A DNA stretch of 64,000 bases from positions 248,001 to 312,000 of the forward strand of contig NZ_OY726395.1 of the NCBI RefSeq assembly GCF_963378085.1. Direction: 5' to 3'. The notes below the pieces were generated by a model. It ran no database searches, had not been told where the DNA came from, and was given only the letters and a program-made list of their open reading frames with translations. The stretch comes from Mycolicibacterium sp. MU0050 (GTDB lineage Bacteria; Actinomycetota; Actinomycetes; Mycobacteriales; Mycobacteriaceae). Below are positions 9,291-19,576 of this stretch, in pieces. The position numbers and the translations under genes are program-made. The first letter of the stretch is position 1. Every line of letters starts with the position of its first letter.

Positions 9291-10570
9291 GCATCCACCG
9301 CCACCTCGCCGACGGACTGGACCGGGCCCGCGAGCGCACCCTGAGCCTGGTGAGCTTCGACGACGACGAACTACGCCGGCAGTACCACCCGTTGATGAGC
9401 CCTCTGGTGTGGGACCTCACCCACATCGGCCAGCAGGAGGAACTCTGGCTGCTGCGCGGCGGTAACACCTCCACCCCAGGCCTGCTGGAACCCGGTGTCG
9501 AGGGTCTGTACGACGCCTTCGTGCACTCCCGCGCCAGCCGCGCGGCGCTGCCGCTGCTGAGCCCCGCCCAGGCCCATTCCTACCTGAAGACGGTGCGGGA
9601 CAAGGTGCTCGACGTCCTGGACCGCTTGCCCGACGACGACCCGGGCTTCGACTTCGGCCTGGTGATCAGCCACGAGAACCAACACGACGAAACCATGCTG
9701 CAGGCGCTGAACCTGCGCGAGGGCACGCCGATCCTCGGCGCCGGTGACCCGCTTCCGCCCGGGCGTGCGGGGGTGGCCGGGACGTCGGTGCTGATCCCCG
9801 GCGGCCCGTTCGTCCTCGGCGTCGATGCCGAGGACGAACCCCATTCGCTGGACAACGAGCGGCCCGCCCACGTCGTCGACGTCCCCGCGTTCCGCATCGG
9901 CCGGGTGCCGGTGACCAACGCCGAATGGCAGCAGTTCGTCGACGACGGCGGCTACCAGGAGCCGCGGTGGTGGTCGACACGGGGCTGGGCGCACCGCAAC
10001 GAGGCCGGCCTGAACGCGCCGCAGTTCTGGAACACCGGCGAATCCCGCGGTACCCGAACCCGATTCGGGCATGTCGAACCGCTGCCCGCCGACGAACCCG
10101 TCCAGCATGTCAGTTACTTCGAGGCGCAGGCCTACGCCGCGTGGGCCGGCGCCCGCCTGCCCACCGAGGCCGAGTGGGAGAAGGCGTGCGCGTGGGACCC
10201 CCGGACCGAGACCCGCCGGCGCTACCCCTGGGGCGGGGCACCGCCCCAGGCGGCCGTGGCCAACCTGGGCGGCGCCGCGCTGCGTCCGGCCCCGGTCGGG
10301 GCGTACCCCGGCGGGGCGTCGGCCTACGGCGTCGAGCAGCTGCTGGGCGATGTCTGGGAGTGGACCAGCTCGCCGCTGCGGCCGTGGCCGGGCTTCACCC
10401 CGATGATCTACGAGCGCTACAGCCAACCGTTCTTCGACGGTGACTACCGCGTGCTGCGCGGCGGGTCGTGGGCCGTCGCCGCGGACATCCTGCGACCGAG
10501 CTTCCGTAACTGGGACCATCCGATCCGGCGGCAGATCTTCGCCGGCGTGCGCCTGGCCTGGGACATCTGA
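9287..10570 (+). CDS. egtB: Hercynylcysteine sulfoxide synthase EgtB
   Basis: A 427-residue non-heme iron enzyme that uses O2 to couple hercynine with gamma-glutamylcysteine. The N-terminal DinB-like four-helix domain carries the iron ligands as His46 (THIGQQE) and His129/His133 (SHENQHDE). The C-terminal FGE-sulfatase-like domain begins with IPGGPFVLG and ends with the typical VLRGGSWA and [19 protein letters not shown]. Length and spacing match known EgtB. The GTG at 9287 overlaps the egtA stop and has AAGGAG upstream, which decides the start. Confidence 0.95.
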   Translation: MSIHRHLADGLDRARERTLSLVSFDDDELRRQYHPLMSPLVWDLTHIGQQEELWLLRGGNTSTPGLLEPGVEGLYDAFVHSRASRAALPLLSPAQAHSYLKTVRDKVLDVLDRLPDDDPGFDFGLVISHENQHDETMLQALNLREGTPILGAGDPLPPGRAGVAGTSVLIPGGPFVLGVDAEDEPHSLDNERPAHVVDVPAFRIGRVPVTNAEWQQFVDDGGYQEPRWWSTRGWAHRNEAGLNAPQFWNTGESRGTRTRFGHVEPLPADEPVQHVSYFEAQAYAAWAGARLPTEAEWEKACAWDPRTETRRRYPWGGAPPQAAVANLGGAALRPAPVGAYPGGASAYGVEQLLGDVWEWTSSPLRPWPGFTPMIYERYSQPFFDGDYRVLRGGSWAVAADILRPSFRNWDHPIRRQIFAGVRLAWDI

Positions 10571-11271
10571 TGTGCCGGCATCTGGGTTGGCTGGGGACTC
10601 CGATGTCGGTGCACTCGCTGGTGCTGGCGCCGCCGAACGGCCTGCTGGTGCAGTCCTATGCGCCGCGCCGGCAGAAGCACGGCCTGATGAACGCCGACGG
10701 CTGGGGCGTCGGCTTCTACTCGCCGGAGCTCCCCGCCGGAGCCCCGGCCCGCTGGCGCAGCGCGGCCCCGCTGTGGGGCGACGCGTCGTTCGCGTCGGTG
10801 GCGCCGGTGCTGACCAGCGGTTGCGTGGTGGCCGCGGTGCGCTCGGCGACCATCGGTATGCCCATCGAGGCGGCGGCCTGTGCGCCGTTCACCGACGGCC
10901 GGTGGCTGTTGTCGCACAACGGGATCGTCGACCGGGCGGTGCTGCCGGCGCCGACCGACGCCGAGTCGGTGGTCGACAGCGCGGTGCTGGCCGCCCACAT
11001 CTTCGCCCGCGGCATGGACCGGCTCGGCGAGACGGTGGCGCGCGTCGGCGCGGCCGACCCGAACGCCCGGCTGAACATCCTGGCCGGCGACGGCACCCGG
11101 CTTTTGGCCACCACCTGGGGCGACACCCTCTCGGTGCTGCGCCGCCCCGACGGCGTGGTGGTGGCCAGCGAACCCTACGATGACCATCCCGACTGGACCG
11201 ACGTCCCCGACCGCCACCTCGTCGAGATCTACGACGGACAGGTGAGTCTGACCGCACTGAAGGGATCATGA
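10570..11271 (+). CDS. egtC: Gamma-glutamyl-hercynylcysteine sulfoxide hydrolase EgtC
   Basis: A 233-residue class II glutamine-amidotransferase-fold hydrolase that removes the glutamyl group from the EgtB product. Cys2 becomes the N-terminal nucleophile after Met removal (MCRHLGWLG). The conserved [12 protein letters not shown] and the loop LLSHNGIVD line the glutamate pocket. The ATG overlaps the egtB TGA by one base and the egtD ATG overlaps its stop, so expression is coupled. All expected family features are present. Confidence 0.95.
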   Translation: MCRHLGWLGTPMSVHSLVLAPPNGLLVQSYAPRRQKHGLMNADGWGVGFYSPELPAGAPARWRSAAPLWGDASFASVAPVLTSGCVVAAVRSATIGMPIEAAACAPFTDGRWLLSHNGIVDRAVLPAPTDAESVVDSAVLAAHIFARGMDRLGETVARVGAADPNARLNILAGDGTRLLATTWGDTLSVLRRPDGVVVASEPYDDHPDWTDVPDRHLVEIYDGQVSLTALKGS

Positions 11272-12233
11272 CGGTGCTGCTCTCCAACCATCTGCCTGCC
11301 GACCACGCCGCCCGAGAACTGCGCAACGACGTCCGGGACGGCCTAAGGAGCACGCCGAAGTCGTTGCCGCCCAAATGGTTCTACGACGCCACCGGAAGCG
11401 ACCTGTTCGACCGGATCACCCGGCTGCCCGAGTACTACCCCACCCGCGCCGAGGCGGCCATCCTCGCCGAGCGGGCCGACGAGATCGCGGCGGTCAGCGC
11501 CGCCGACACCCTGGTGGAGCTGGGCAGCGGCACCTCGGAGAAGACGCGGATGTTGCTCGACGCGTTGCGTTCGCGAGGCTCGCTGCGACGCTTCGTGCCC
11601 TTCGACGTCGACGCCGGCATCCTTGCGCAGGCCGGGGATGCGTTGCAGCAGCGGTATCCCGAGATCGAGATCAACGCGGTGTGCGGGGACTTCGAGCGCC
11701 ATCTCGACGAGATCCCCGGCGGCGGAACCCGGTTGGTGGCGTTCCTGGGGTCCACCATCGGCAACCTCACCCCCGGGCCCCGCGCGGCGTTCCTCACGGC
11801 GGTGGCCGAGGTGTTGCGGCCCGGGGAGATGCTGCTGCTGGGCACCGACCTGGTCAAGGAGGTGCCGCGGCTGGTGCGCGCCTACGACGACGCCGCCGGC
11901 GTGACGGCCGCGTTCAACCGCAACGTCCTGGCGGTGATCAACCGGGAACTGCGTGCGGACTTCGACCTGGACGACTTCGAGCACGTGGCGCGGTGGAATC
12001 CGATGGTCCAGCGCATCGAGATGTGGTTGCGGGCCCGCGGCGCGCAGCGGGTGCGCATCGGCGAGCTGGATCTCGTCGTCGAGTTCGCGGAGGGGGAGGA
12101 GATGCTGACCGAGGTGTCGTGCAAGTTCACCGAGGACGGGATCGCGGCCGAACTGGCGGCCGCGGGATTGACGCGCACGCACTGGTGGACCGATCCCGCC
12201 GGGGACTTCGGGCTGTCGCTGGCCGTGAAGTGA
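11268..12233 (+). CDS. egtD: L-histidine N-alpha-methyltransferase EgtD
   Basis: 321 residues. It transfers three methyl groups from S-adenosylmethionine to the alpha-amino group of histidine, giving hercynine, the committed step of ergothioneine synthesis. The SAM motif [10 protein letters not shown] begins at residue 84. The histidine-binding residues known for the M. smegmatis enzyme (Tyr56, Asn166, Glu282) fall at exactly these numbers: YYPTR, GSTIGN and LTEVS. The start overlaps the egtC stop (ATGA). The length is normal for the family. Confidence 0.96.
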   Translation: MTVLLSNHLPADHAARELRNDVRDGLRSTPKSLPPKWFYDATGSDLFDRITRLPEYYPTRAEAAILAERADEIAAVSAADTLVELGSGTSEKTRMLLDALRSRGSLRRFVPFDVDAGILAQAGDALQQRYPEIEINAVCGDFERHLDEIPGGGTRLVAFLGSTIGNLTPGPRAAFLTAVAEVLRPGEMLLLGTDLVKEVPRLVRAYDDAAGVTAAFNRNVLAVINRELRADFDLDDFEHVARWNPMVQRIEMWLRARGAQRVRIGELDLVVEFAEGEEMLTEVSCKFTEDGIAAELAAAGLTRTHWWTDPAGDFGLSLAVK

Positions 12234-13348
12234 TCGACGAAGAACTGGGCCGGCGCTGGCGCGCGGCCCGGCCGCCGATGGCCGGCGTGCACCTGGACTC
12301 GGCGGCCTGCTCGCGGCAGTCGCACGCCGCGATCGACACCGCCGCGCAGCACGCCCGCCACGAGGCCGAGGTCGGGGGCTACGTGGCGGCGGCGGCCGCC
12401 GCCCCGGCGCTGGATGCCGGCCGGGCGGTGATCGGCGCGCTGACCGGGATGACCGCGTCCGACGTGGTGTTCACCACCGGGTCGCTGCACGCGTTGGACC
12501 TACTGCTGGGTACCTGGCCGGGGGAGCGCAGCGCGGCCTGCCTGCCCGGGGAGTTCGCGCCCAACCTGGCCTTGCTGGCCGCGCACGGATTCGCCGTGCG
12601 TGCCCTGCCGGTCGACGGCGACGGCCGGCTTCGGGTGGCCGACCTGGCGGCAGCGCTGCGCCGCGAGCCGCCGGGGCTGGTGCATCTGGACGGGGTGACC
12701 AGTCACCGCGGTCTCGCGCAGCCGATCGCCGAGGCCGCGCAGATCTGCGCGGACCACGGCGTCCCGCTGGTCCTCGACGCCGCGCAGGCGATGATCCAGC
12801 TGGACTGCGCCGTCGGCGCCGCCGCGGTGTACTCGTCGTCGCGGAAATGGTCGGCCGGCCCACGCGGCGTCGGCTTTTTGGCCGTGGCGCCCGAACTGGC
12901 GCAGCGCCTGGTGCGGCGGGTGCCGCCGGCGGACTGGGACGTGCCGGGCGGCGCGCTGCAATCCTTCGAACATGCCGAGACCAATCTTGCTGCTCGCCTC
13001 GGATATTCGGTGGCGCTCGGCGAGATCGCGGCTGCCGGCCCGACGGCGCTACGGCGTCGGCTCGCCGCGGTGGGCGCCGCCACCCGGGCCGCACTCGACG
13101 GGGTGGCCGGCTGGCGGGTGGTCGAGCCCGTCGACGAGCCCACCGCCATCACCACGCTGATACCGCCGCCCGGCGTCGACCCGGTGGCCACCCGCGCGGC
13201 GCTGATCGCCGAGCACGGCATCGTCACCACCGTCGCCGAGGTGGCCCGGGCCCCGTTCGAGCTGACCGGGCCCGTCCTGCGGCTGTCCCCGCACGTCGAC
13301 GTGACCGGCGACGATCTGGAACGGGTTGCTGCCGCGCTGGCGCCCTGA
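12230..13348 (+). CDS. egtE: PLP-dependent C-S lyase EgtE
   Basis: A 372-residue class V aminotransferase-fold enzyme that cleaves hercynylcysteine sulfoxide to ergothioneine. The PLP-anchoring Lys206 sits in [11 protein letters not shown] and the pyridine-ring Asp183 in LVLDAAQAM, with TTGSLHAL supplying the phosphate cup. The GTG at 12230 shares two bases with the egtD stop (GTGA), which fixes the start. It is the last gene of the operon and is convergent, with only a 5-nt gap, with the methyltransferase gene; no terminator hairpin is evident there. Confidence 0.93.
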   Translation: MIDEELGRRWRAARPPMAGVHLDSAACSRQSHAAIDTAAQHARHEAEVGGYVAAAAAAPALDAGRAVIGALTGMTASDVVFTTGSLHALDLLLGTWPGERSAACLPGEFAPNLALLAAHGFAVRALPVDGDGRLRVADLAAALRREPPGLVHLDGVTSHRGLAQPIAEAAQICADHGVPLVLDAAQAMIQLDCAVGAAAVYSSSRKWSAGPRGVGFLAVAPELAQRLVRRVPPADWDVPGGALQSFEHAETNLAARLGYSVALGEIAAAGPTALRRRLAAVGAATRAALDGVAGWRVVEPVDEPTAITTLIPPPGVDPVATRAALIAEHGIVTTVAEVARAPFELTGPVLRLSPHVDVTGDDLERVAAALAP

Positions 13349-13353
13349 GTCGA

Positions 13354-14025
13354 CTATGCCGGTTTGTGCGCGCTGAGCAGGAACGCCGGCATCTTCATCC
13401 GGCCTTTCTCGTCGCGCGGGAACGGCGGCTCCGGCATGTCGGGGATGTTCGGGACGTTGGCGTGGATGAACGCCGGACGGATCTCGTCGATTTCCCAGTA
13501 CTTGCCGACGGCCGCGCGCAATTCGGCCTCGTCGACCTCGTTGGGCTTGGTCTCGGCCTCCGGCGGGAAGGCCCCCTTGGCGAACACCAGGATGTAGTAG
13601 CGCGCCCCGGGCGCGGCGGCCCGATACACCGATTGCTGGTAGCCGTCGCGGCCCTCCACCGGCAGCGAATGGAACAGCGTGCTGTCGACGATCGTGTCGA
13701 ACTTGCCGTCGAAGCCGGTGAACGACGTGATGTCGTCCTGCACGAAGGTGGCCGTGCTCAGACCCCGCTCGTCGGCGGCCTTGCGGGCCGCGGCCACCGC
13801 GTGCGCGGTCAACTCGATGCCGACCACGGTGTAACCCTGCGCCGCCAGCGCGAGGGACAACTCGGCGTAGCCGCACCCGGCGTCGAGGACCGTGCCGGTG
13901 ACCTTGCCCTGCTCGATCAGCGCGGCCAGTTCCGGCTGCGGCTCCCCGATGTTCCACGGCGGCGGTCCCTCGAACCCGCCGTTGCCCTCGTACGCGTCGT
14001 CCCAATCGATTACCTGAGAGGTCAT
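13354..14025 (-). CDS. SAM-dependent methyltransferase
   Basis: A 223-residue class I methyltransferase resembling Rv3699. Motif I VLDAGCGYAELSLAL lies at about 46-60, the acidic end of strand 2 in VVGIELTAHAV, and motif IV-like FDTIVDSTLFHSLP near 110. The tail FPRDEKGRMKMPAFLLSAHKP is typical of the thiopurine-methyltransferase-like group. The substrate is unknown. It ends 5 nt from egtE on the other strand and lies 9 nt downstream of the glutamate-cysteine ligase-like gene, so these two form an operon. Confidence 0.85.
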   Translation of the reverse strand: MTSQVIDWDDAYEGNGGFEGPPPWNIGEPQPELAALIEQGKVTGTVLDAGCGYAELSLALAAQGYTVVGIELTAHAVAAARKAADERGLSTATFVQDDITSFTGFDGKFDTIVDSTLFHSLPVEGRDGYQQSVYRAAAPGARYYILVFAKGAFPPEAETKPNEVDEAELRAAVGKYWEIDEIRPAFIHANVPNIPDMPEPPFPRDEKGRMKMPAFLLSAHKPA

Positions 14026-14034
14026 GGCACCACG

Positions 14035-15513
14035 CTACGCGGGGCCGTCCCAGGTGTGCACGGGCTCGTTGCTGTGCATCCGCTCGCAATACAGCCGCAG
14101 CATCTCGGCCAGCGCCTGCGGCCGCGTCAGGCCCCGTTCCTGCAGCGCGGTCACCGTCGCCACCTGCCAACTGGCGCCGGTGCGGCCGGTCTTCGCGCGG
14201 CCCTCGATGACCCCGAGGTAACGGTCCCGGACCTCGGCGGCCACCCCGCGCCGGCGCAGACCCTCGTGGGCCAACGGGAGCAGCGCACGAAGAACCAGTT
14301 CGTCGGACGTCACCGACCCCAACCCGGGCCAGTACAGGCGGGCGTCCATCCCGTACCGGGCCGCGGCGCGGAAATTCTCCTCCGCCGCAGCGAAACTCAT
14401 CTTCGTCCAGATGGGCCGGTCCTCCTCGGAGAGGGTCCGTAGCGCGCCGTAGTAGAACGCGGAGTTGGCCATCATGTCGATGACGGTCGGCCCGGCGGGC
14501 AGGACGCGGTTCTCCACCCGCAGATGGGGCCGGCCGTTGACCACGTCGTACACCGGCCGGTTCCAGCGGTAGACCGTGCCGTTGTGCAGGCGCAGTTCCG
14601 GCAGGGCGGGGGTGCGCCCGGCCGCGAGCTCGGCCAGCGGGTCCTCCTCGGAGATCTCCGGCAGCAACGACGGGAAGTAGCGCACGTTCTCCTCGAACAG
14701 GTCGAAGATCGAGGTGATCCAGCGTTCCCCGAACCACACCCGCGGCCGCACCCCCTGCGCCTTGAGCTCGTCGGGCCGGGTGTCGGTGGACTGGGCGAAC
14801 AGTTCGATGCGGGTTTCCGCCCACAGTTGGTGGCCGAAGAAGTACGGCGAGTTGGCGCCGACGGCCAACTGCGGACCGGCGAGCACCTGCGCGGCGTTCC
14901 AGTTGTCGGCGAACCCCGACGGCGAAACCTGCAGGTGCAGTTGCATGCTGGTGCACGCGGACTCCGGGGCGATGGTCTCGGCGTACATCGACAGCCGCTC
15001 GGGTCCGTCGATGTCGATCAGGATGTCCTCGCCGCGGGCGGTGAAGATCGAGTCGTTGAGCACCCGGTACCGCGTCGAGTCGCTCATCCAGTCCTCGGCG
15101 AGGTGCTCGGGCATCAGCGTGGGCAGGATGCCGATCATCACGATGTGGGTGCCGCCGCGGGTCGCCTTCTCCTCGGCGGCATTGAGGCTGGTCCGGATCT
15201 CGTTTTCGAGTTCCAGGGCCGAGCGGCCGGGCAGCGGCCGCGGCGGGACGTTGAATTCGATGTTGTAGGCGCCCAATTCGGTCTGGTAGGCCGGGTCGGC
15301 GATGGAGGCCAGCACGTCGGTGTTGGTCATCGCGGGTTGATACCCGTCGTCGACAAGATTGCACTCGATCTCCATCCCGGTCAGCGGCCGGTCGAACTCG
15401 AAACTCGATTGCGCCAGCATGGTTTCGAAAACGTCCAGGCACTGCTGCACCTTGCGTCGGTACTCCTGCCGGTGCGCGCGGGTGTAGGTGGTGTCCCTGA
15501 CTTGTTCGCCCAC
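14035..15513 (-). CDS. Glutamate-cysteine ligase-like (GCS2 family) protein
   Basis: A 492-residue homolog of Rv3698. The GCS2-type fold is shown by LTGMEIECNLVDDGYQP at about residue 45, YNIEFNVPPRPL near 83, and SMQLHLQVSP near 190, segments that form the Mg-ATP and amino-acid site. It is probably a carboxylate-amine ligase or glutamylation enzyme, but the product is not established, and EgtA and GshA roles are covered elsewhere. It is cytosolic. The start is 9 codons before the first conserved helix. The methyltransferase gene follows after 9 nt. Confidence 0.8.
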   Translation of the reverse strand: MGEQVRDTTYTRAHRQEYRRKVQQCLDVFETMLAQSSFEFDRPLTGMEIECNLVDDGYQPAMTNTDVLASIADPAYQTELGAYNIEFNVPPRPLPGRSALELENEIRTSLNAAEEKATRGGTHIVMIGILPTLMPEHLAEDWMSDSTRYRVLNDSIFTARGEDILIDIDGPERLSMYAETIAPESACTSMQLHLQVSPSGFADNWNAAQVLAGPQLAVGANSPYFFGHQLWAETRIELFAQSTDTRPDELKAQGVRPRVWFGERWITSIFDLFEENVRYFPSLLPEISEEDPLAELAAGRTPALPELRLHNGTVYRWNRPVYDVVNGRPHLRVENRVLPAGPTVIDMMANSAFYYGALRTLSEEDRPIWTKMSFAAAEENFRAAARYGMDARLYWPGLGSVTSDELVLRALLPLAHEGLRRRGVAAEVRDRYLGVIEGRAKTGRTGASWQVATVTALQERGLTRPQALAEMLRLYCERMHSNEPVHTWDGPA

Positions 15514-15622
15514 GCCTCGATGTTATGGGCTGACGTCCCGGTTGGGGGTGATGTCGCCGTTGCGGGCGATCCGGCCGCCGCGGTAGACCATCATGGACCT
15601 GGCACCGACGGCGGTAGGAGAC

Positions 15623-17143
15623 ATGTTGGCTGACTTTGTTGCGGCGATCGACCAGGGCACCACCAGCACCCGCGCGATGATCTTCGACCATTCGGGACGC
15701 GAGGTCGGCCGCCATCAGCTCGAACACGAACAGTTGCTGCCCCGCGCCGGTTGGGTAGAACACAACCCGGTGGAAATCTGGGAGCGCACCGTATCGGTGT
15801 TGGCGACCGCGCTCAACAACACCAAGCTCGGCGCCGGCGACCTGGCTGCCCTGGGCATCACCAATCAGCGGGAGACCGCGTTGGTGTGGGACCGGCGCAC
15901 CGGCCGCCCGCTGTACAACGCGATCGTCTGGCAGGACACCCGCACCGACAGCATCGCGGCCGCGTTGGACCGCGACGGGCGTGGCGACGTGATCCGCCGC
16001 AAGGCCGGGCTGCCGCCGGCGACGTACTTCTCCGCGGGCAAGCTGCAGTGGATCCTGGAGAACGTCGACGGTGTCCGGGCCGCCGCCGAGCGGGGCGACG
16101 CGATCTTCGGCACCCCGGACACCTGGGTGTTGTGGAACCTGACCGGCGGACCGCACGGCGGGGCGCACCTCACCGACGTCACCAACGCCAGTCGCACCAT
16201 GCTGATGGATCTGGAGACGTTGGACTGGGACGACGAGCTGTTGTCGTTCTTCGGCATCCCCCGGCAGATGCTGCCGCGCATCGCGTCGTCGTCGTCCCCG
16301 GAACCGTACGGGGTGACCCAGGGCGCCGGGCCGCTGGCGGGCGCCATTCCGGTGACCGGCATTCTGGGCGATCAGCAGGCGGCGATGGTCGGTCAGGTGT
16401 GCCTGTCCGCGGGGGAGGCCAAGAACACCTACGGCACCGGCAACTTCCTGCTGCTCAACACCGGCGAGCAGATCGTGCGGTCCGAGAACGGATTGCTCAC
16501 CACGGTCTGCTTCCGCTTCGCCGACGCGAAACCCGTTTACGCGCTGGAGGGTTCGATCGCCGTCACCGGCTCGGCCATCCAGTGGCTGCGGGACCAACTC
16601 GGCATCATCTCCGGCGCGGCGCAGAGCGAGGCGTTGGCGCGGCAGGTCGAGGACAACGGCGGCGTGTACTTTGTGCCGGCCTTTTCCGGGTTGTTCGCGC
16701 CGTACTGGCGTTCGGATGCCCGGGGCGCGATCGTGGGACTCTCGCGGTTCAACACCAACGCCCATCTGGCGCGCGCCGCGCTGGAGGCGATCTGCTACCA
16801 GAGCCGCGACGTGGTGGACGCGATGGCGGCGGACTCGGGGGTACGCCTCGAGGTGCTGAAGGTCGACGGTGGGATCACCGCCAACGATCTGTGCATGCAG
16901 ATCCAGGCCGACGTGCTCGGTGTCGAGGTAGTGAAACCCGTTGTGGCGGAGACGACTGCGTTGGGAGCGGCCTACGCCGCCGGGCTGGCGGTGGGCTTCT
17001 GGTCGGACCCCGACGAGTTGCGGGCCAACTGGCAAGAGGACAAGCGCTGGGCACCGGAATGGACCGACGAACAGCGCGCCACCGGGTACGCGGGCTGGCA
17101 GAAGGCCGTGCAACGCACCCTGGACTGGGTCGACGTCGAGTGA
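15623..17143 (+). CDS. glpK: Glycerol kinase
   Basis: A 506-residue FGGY kinase that phosphorylates glycerol to glycerol-3-phosphate. The N-terminal phosphate loop [16 protein letters not shown], the glycerol-contacting GWVEHNP and [12 protein letters not shown], and the C-terminal [21 protein letters not shown] with [15 protein letters not shown] are all intact. The ATG at 15623 follows TAGGAG by 2 nt; an earlier in-frame ATG at 15593 is less conserved. No glycerol facilitator is adjacent. A stem-loop at the 3' end probably terminates it against the convergent MFS gene. Confidence 0.95.
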   Translation: MLADFVAAIDQGTTSTRAMIFDHSGREVGRHQLEHEQLLPRAGWVEHNPVEIWERTVSVLATALNNTKLGAGDLAALGITNQRETALVWDRRTGRPLYNAIVWQDTRTDSIAAALDRDGRGDVIRRKAGLPPATYFSAGKLQWILENVDGVRAAAERGDAIFGTPDTWVLWNLTGGPHGGAHLTDVTNASRTMLMDLETLDWDDELLSFFGIPRQMLPRIASSSSPEPYGVTQGAGPLAGAIPVTGILGDQQAAMVGQVCLSAGEAKNTYGTGNFLLLNTGEQIVRSENGLLTTVCFRFADAKPVYALEGSIAVTGSAIQWLRDQLGIISGAAQSEALARQVEDNGGVYFVPAFSGLFAPYWRSDARGAIVGLSRFNTNAHLARAALEAICYQSRDVVDAMAADSGVRLEVLKVDGGITANDLCMQIQADVLGVEVVKPVVAETTALGAAYAAGLAVGFWSDPDELRANWQEDKRWAPEWTDEQRATGYAGWQKAVQRTLDWVDVE

Positions 17144-17147
17144 GTCC

Positions 17148-17174
17148 CCGGCGCACCGAAATCAGGTGCGGCGG
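17148..17174. terminator. Bidirectional stem-loop between glpK and MFS gene
   Basis: CGCACC at 17152-17157 pairs with GGTGCG at 17165-17170, extended by an outer CCG/CGG. The loop is GAAATCA. It covers the 5-18 nt around both convergent stops, a common place for a shared terminator in GC-rich actinobacteria. There is no U-run. Confidence 0.4.
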
Positions 17175-18688
17175 AACGCAAATGCGACGGCGACGGCGGC
17201 TGCGGCGGTGAGCCCCGCCGCGATCGCCGCGGTGGGGGCGATCCCCGAGTCGAAGGCCACCCGGGCCGACTCGAGCAACCGCTCACCGAGGGCGGGCGGC
17301 AACTCCTCGGCCACCGACACGGCCCCGCCGATACTCTCCCCGGCGGCGTGGCTGTGGGCGGGCGACAGCTTGGCGGGAACCTCGACGTTCGCGCGGTAGA
17401 AGGCGGTGAAGATGGTGCCCAGCGTGGCCATGCCGACGACGGCGCCCAACTCGTAGGCGGTCTCGGAAACCGCAGACGCGGCACCGGCTTTCGCGGCCGG
17501 CACCGAACTCACGATGGTGTCGTTGGACACGGTCTGCGAGACCCCGACGCCCAGTTCGAGCACCACGAACGACGCGATGATCGCGACCACCGTCAGGTCG
17601 TGGCGGAACACCAGGATCATCAGGAACCCCGTCGAGACCAGCACCAGCCCGGCGATGATCAGCGTCCGCGGGGCGAACCGGCGGGACAGCCGAACCACCG
17701 CCAGGCCGCCGGCCACCGACATCAGCGCGCCGGGCAGGGTGACCAGCCCGGCGATCAGCGGTGAGAGGCCGAGCACCAGCTGCAGGTGCTGGGAGATGAA
17801 GAACAAGAAGCCGATCAGGCCGACGATCGACAGGAAGTTGGCCAGGATCGAGGAGCTGAACGGGCCGTAGGCGAACAGCGTCATGTCGAGCATCGGTGTG
17901 GCGCTGCGGTTCTGCCGGCGCACGAACCACACCCCGGTGCCGATGCCGAGCGCGAACGCCGCAACCGTGACCGCGGACAACCCGTCGTGCGCGGCGACCT
18001 TGATGGCCCAGACGAACGGCAGCATGGCGACGAATGCCAGCGTCACGCTGATGAGGTCCAGCGGACCCGGGTTGGGGTCGCGGGATTCGGGCACCACGCG
18101 CGGCGCGAGAATCAGCAGCGGCAGCAGGATCGGAATCGCCACCAGGAACACCGCGCCCCAGTGGAAATGCTCGAGCAGGACACCGCCGACGATCGGTCCC
18201 AGCGCGGAACCGGCGGTGAAGCAGGATGCCCAGATGGCGATGGCCAGCCGGCGCGCGGAGGCTTCGGTGAAGATGTTGCGGATCAACGACAGCGTCGGCG
18301 GCATCAGCATGGCGCCGAACACGCCGAGCAGCGCACGCGCCGCGACCAGGGTTTCGGCGGTGGGAGAAAACGCGGCGACCGCGGAGGCCACCGCGAACCC
18401 GGTGGCGCCGATCAACAGCAGGCGGCGCCGGCCGATGCGGTCGCCGAGGCTGCCCATCGGCACCAGCAGCGCGGCGAGCACCAGGGAGTACACGTCGACG
18501 ATCCAGAGCTGGGTGGTGGCCGGCGGCCGGAAGTCCTCGGCGATCGCGGGCAGCGCGAAGGCCAGCACGGTGTTGTCGATCGCCACCAGCAGCACCGGCA
18601 GCATCAACACCGCCAGCGCGACCCAGGCGGTGCGCGGGGTGGTATCCGGCGACGCCGCGGAATCGGCGGCGTCGAGTCGGCTGGACAT
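17162..18688 (-). CDS. MFS drug:proton antiporter (DHA2, EmrB/QacA-like)
   Basis: A 508-residue transporter with about 14 membrane spans. The DHA2 signatures are visible: VAIDNTVLAFALPAI in helix 1, LWIVDVYSLVLAALLVPMGSLGDRIGRRR through the helix 2-3 loop (motif A), and TAGSALGPIVGGVLLE in helix 5 (motif C of exporters). It probably expels cationic or lipophilic compounds using proton motive force. The start at 18688 has AGGAG 10 nt upstream. It lies 29 nt downstream of tetR on the same strand, and the pair is probably controlled by the palindrome at 19304-19327. Confidence 0.88.
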   Translation of the reverse strand: MSSRLDAADSAASPDTTPRTAWVALAVLMLPVLLVAIDNTVLAFALPAIAEDFRPPATTQLWIVDVYSLVLAALLVPMGSLGDRIGRRRLLLIGATGFAVASAVAAFSPTAETLVAARALLGVFGAMLMPPTLSLIRNIFTEASARRLAIAIWASCFTAGSALGPIVGGVLLEHFHWGAVFLVAIPILLPLLILAPRVVPESRDPNPGPLDLISVTLAFVAMLPFVWAIKVAAHDGLSAVTVAAFALGIGTGVWFVRRQNRSATPMLDMTLFAYGPFSSSILANFLSIVGLIGFLFFISQHLQLVLGLSPLIAGLVTLPGALMSVAGGLAVVRLSRRFAPRTLIIAGLVLVSTGFLMILVFRHDLTVVAIIASFVVLELGVGVSQTVSNDTIVSSVPAAKAGAASAVSETAYELGAVVGMATLGTIFTAFYRANVEVPAKLSPAHSHAAGESIGGAVSVAEELPPALGERLLESARVAFDSGIAPTAAIAAGLTAAAAVAVAFAFRRT

Positions 18689-18717
18689 GCGGTGACTCCT
18701 GAAAGGCTGAGGTGTAC

Positions 18718-19296
18718 TCAGCCGGGGTTGATGGCGCCCTCGGTGAGGGTGGTCATGATGGCGTCGACGATCTGATGACGCGGGGTGCCGTCCTGCTGCG
18801 CCGACTCGAACCCGGCTTGCAGTAGCGCCCAGAATGCGCGGCGCACCCACCCCGGCGGGGTGTTGGCGCGGTCGGCGCAGGCGCGGTTCAGCACTTCGAT
18901 GACGGCCTCGTCGCCGGTTTCGAGGTGGGCCAGCAGCTCGGGATCGCCCAGGACCGCGGGGTCGACGTAGATGTAGGCGACGATGGGCCCCAACTCGAGC
19001 TGGGATTCGACGACCCGGCGCAGGGCTGCGACGGGCGGACCGCTCAGGGGATCGGCCTCGGCGATTGCGGCATTGCTGATCGCGTGGACGTGGATCGCCA
19101 GGGCGCGGATCAGGTCGGCGCGCTCGGGGAAGTACCGGTGCAGCGTGCTGCGGCCGACCTCGGCGGCATCGGCGATGTCCGACAGCGAGGCCGCCGGCGT
19201 CGCAGACAGCACCGACATGGCGGCATCGAGGATCGCCTTCCTCGTGCGGCCGCGCACCCCGGTCTCTACGTTCACGAGGAGGAAATCTACCACCAT
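18718..19296 (-). CDS. TetR-family transcriptional regulator
   Basis: 192 residues. The N-terminal HTH reads AILDAAMSVLSATPAASLSDIADAAEVGRSTLHRYF (about residues 20-57), a standard TetR DNA-binding head; the C-terminal two thirds is the ligand-binding helical domain. It is co-directional with the MFS exporter gene and probably represses both genes until a pump substrate binds. A 24-bp near-perfect palindrome starts 8 nt upstream of the start codon and is the likely autoregulatory operator. The exact start is uncertain; a GTG at 19275 is an alternative. Confidence 0.87.
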   Translation of the reverse strand: MVVDFLLVNVETGVRGRTRKAILDAAMSVLSATPAASLSDIADAAEVGRSTLHRYFPERADLIRALAIHVHAISNAAIAEADPLSGPPVAALRRVVESQLELGPIVAYIYVDPAVLGDPELLAHLETGDEAVIEVLNRACADRANTPPGWVRRAFWALLQAGFESAQQDGTPRHQIVDAIMTTLTEGAINPG

Positions 19297-19303
19297 TGGG
19301 CCA

Positions 19304-19327
19304 AAATGGGACAGTGGTGTCTCATTT
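19304..19327. promoter_or_regulatory. Probable TetR operator palindrome
   Basis: AAATGGGACA (19304-19313) and TGTCTCATTT (19318-19327) are inverted repeats matching at 9 of 10 positions around a GTGG centre. The size and position, directly upstream of tetR, fit an autoregulatory TetR-family operator that controls the tetR-MFS transcript. Confidence 0.65.
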
Positions 19328-19576
19328 CACAAGCGGGTGCCCAGGTGAGGCGGGCTGTGGGGTGAGGCGGGCTTTGGGGTGGGGAGTGCGAGGAGTGGGG
19401 CGAGTAGATGTGCGAGCTGTGCGCCCGGGAGACCCGCCCTGGCGAGCTACCTGATCGGCGCGCCTTGCCGGCGTCTACCTCAAGCGCCGAGATTGCAGCC
19501 AGGGCTGTGCCTGTCGCGCAGCCACGACCCTGGCGGCATTTTCGTGGGGCGGATGCTCTGGTCGGTTGGGCCGCAA

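Noticed and set aside
13049..17113. A 1354-codon minus-strand open frame running across egtE, the methyltransferase, the ligase and glpK
   Set aside because: It is antisense or out of frame to four well-supported genes, is Arg/Gly/Ala-rich without domains, and exists because high-GC codon bias suppresses stops in shadow frames.
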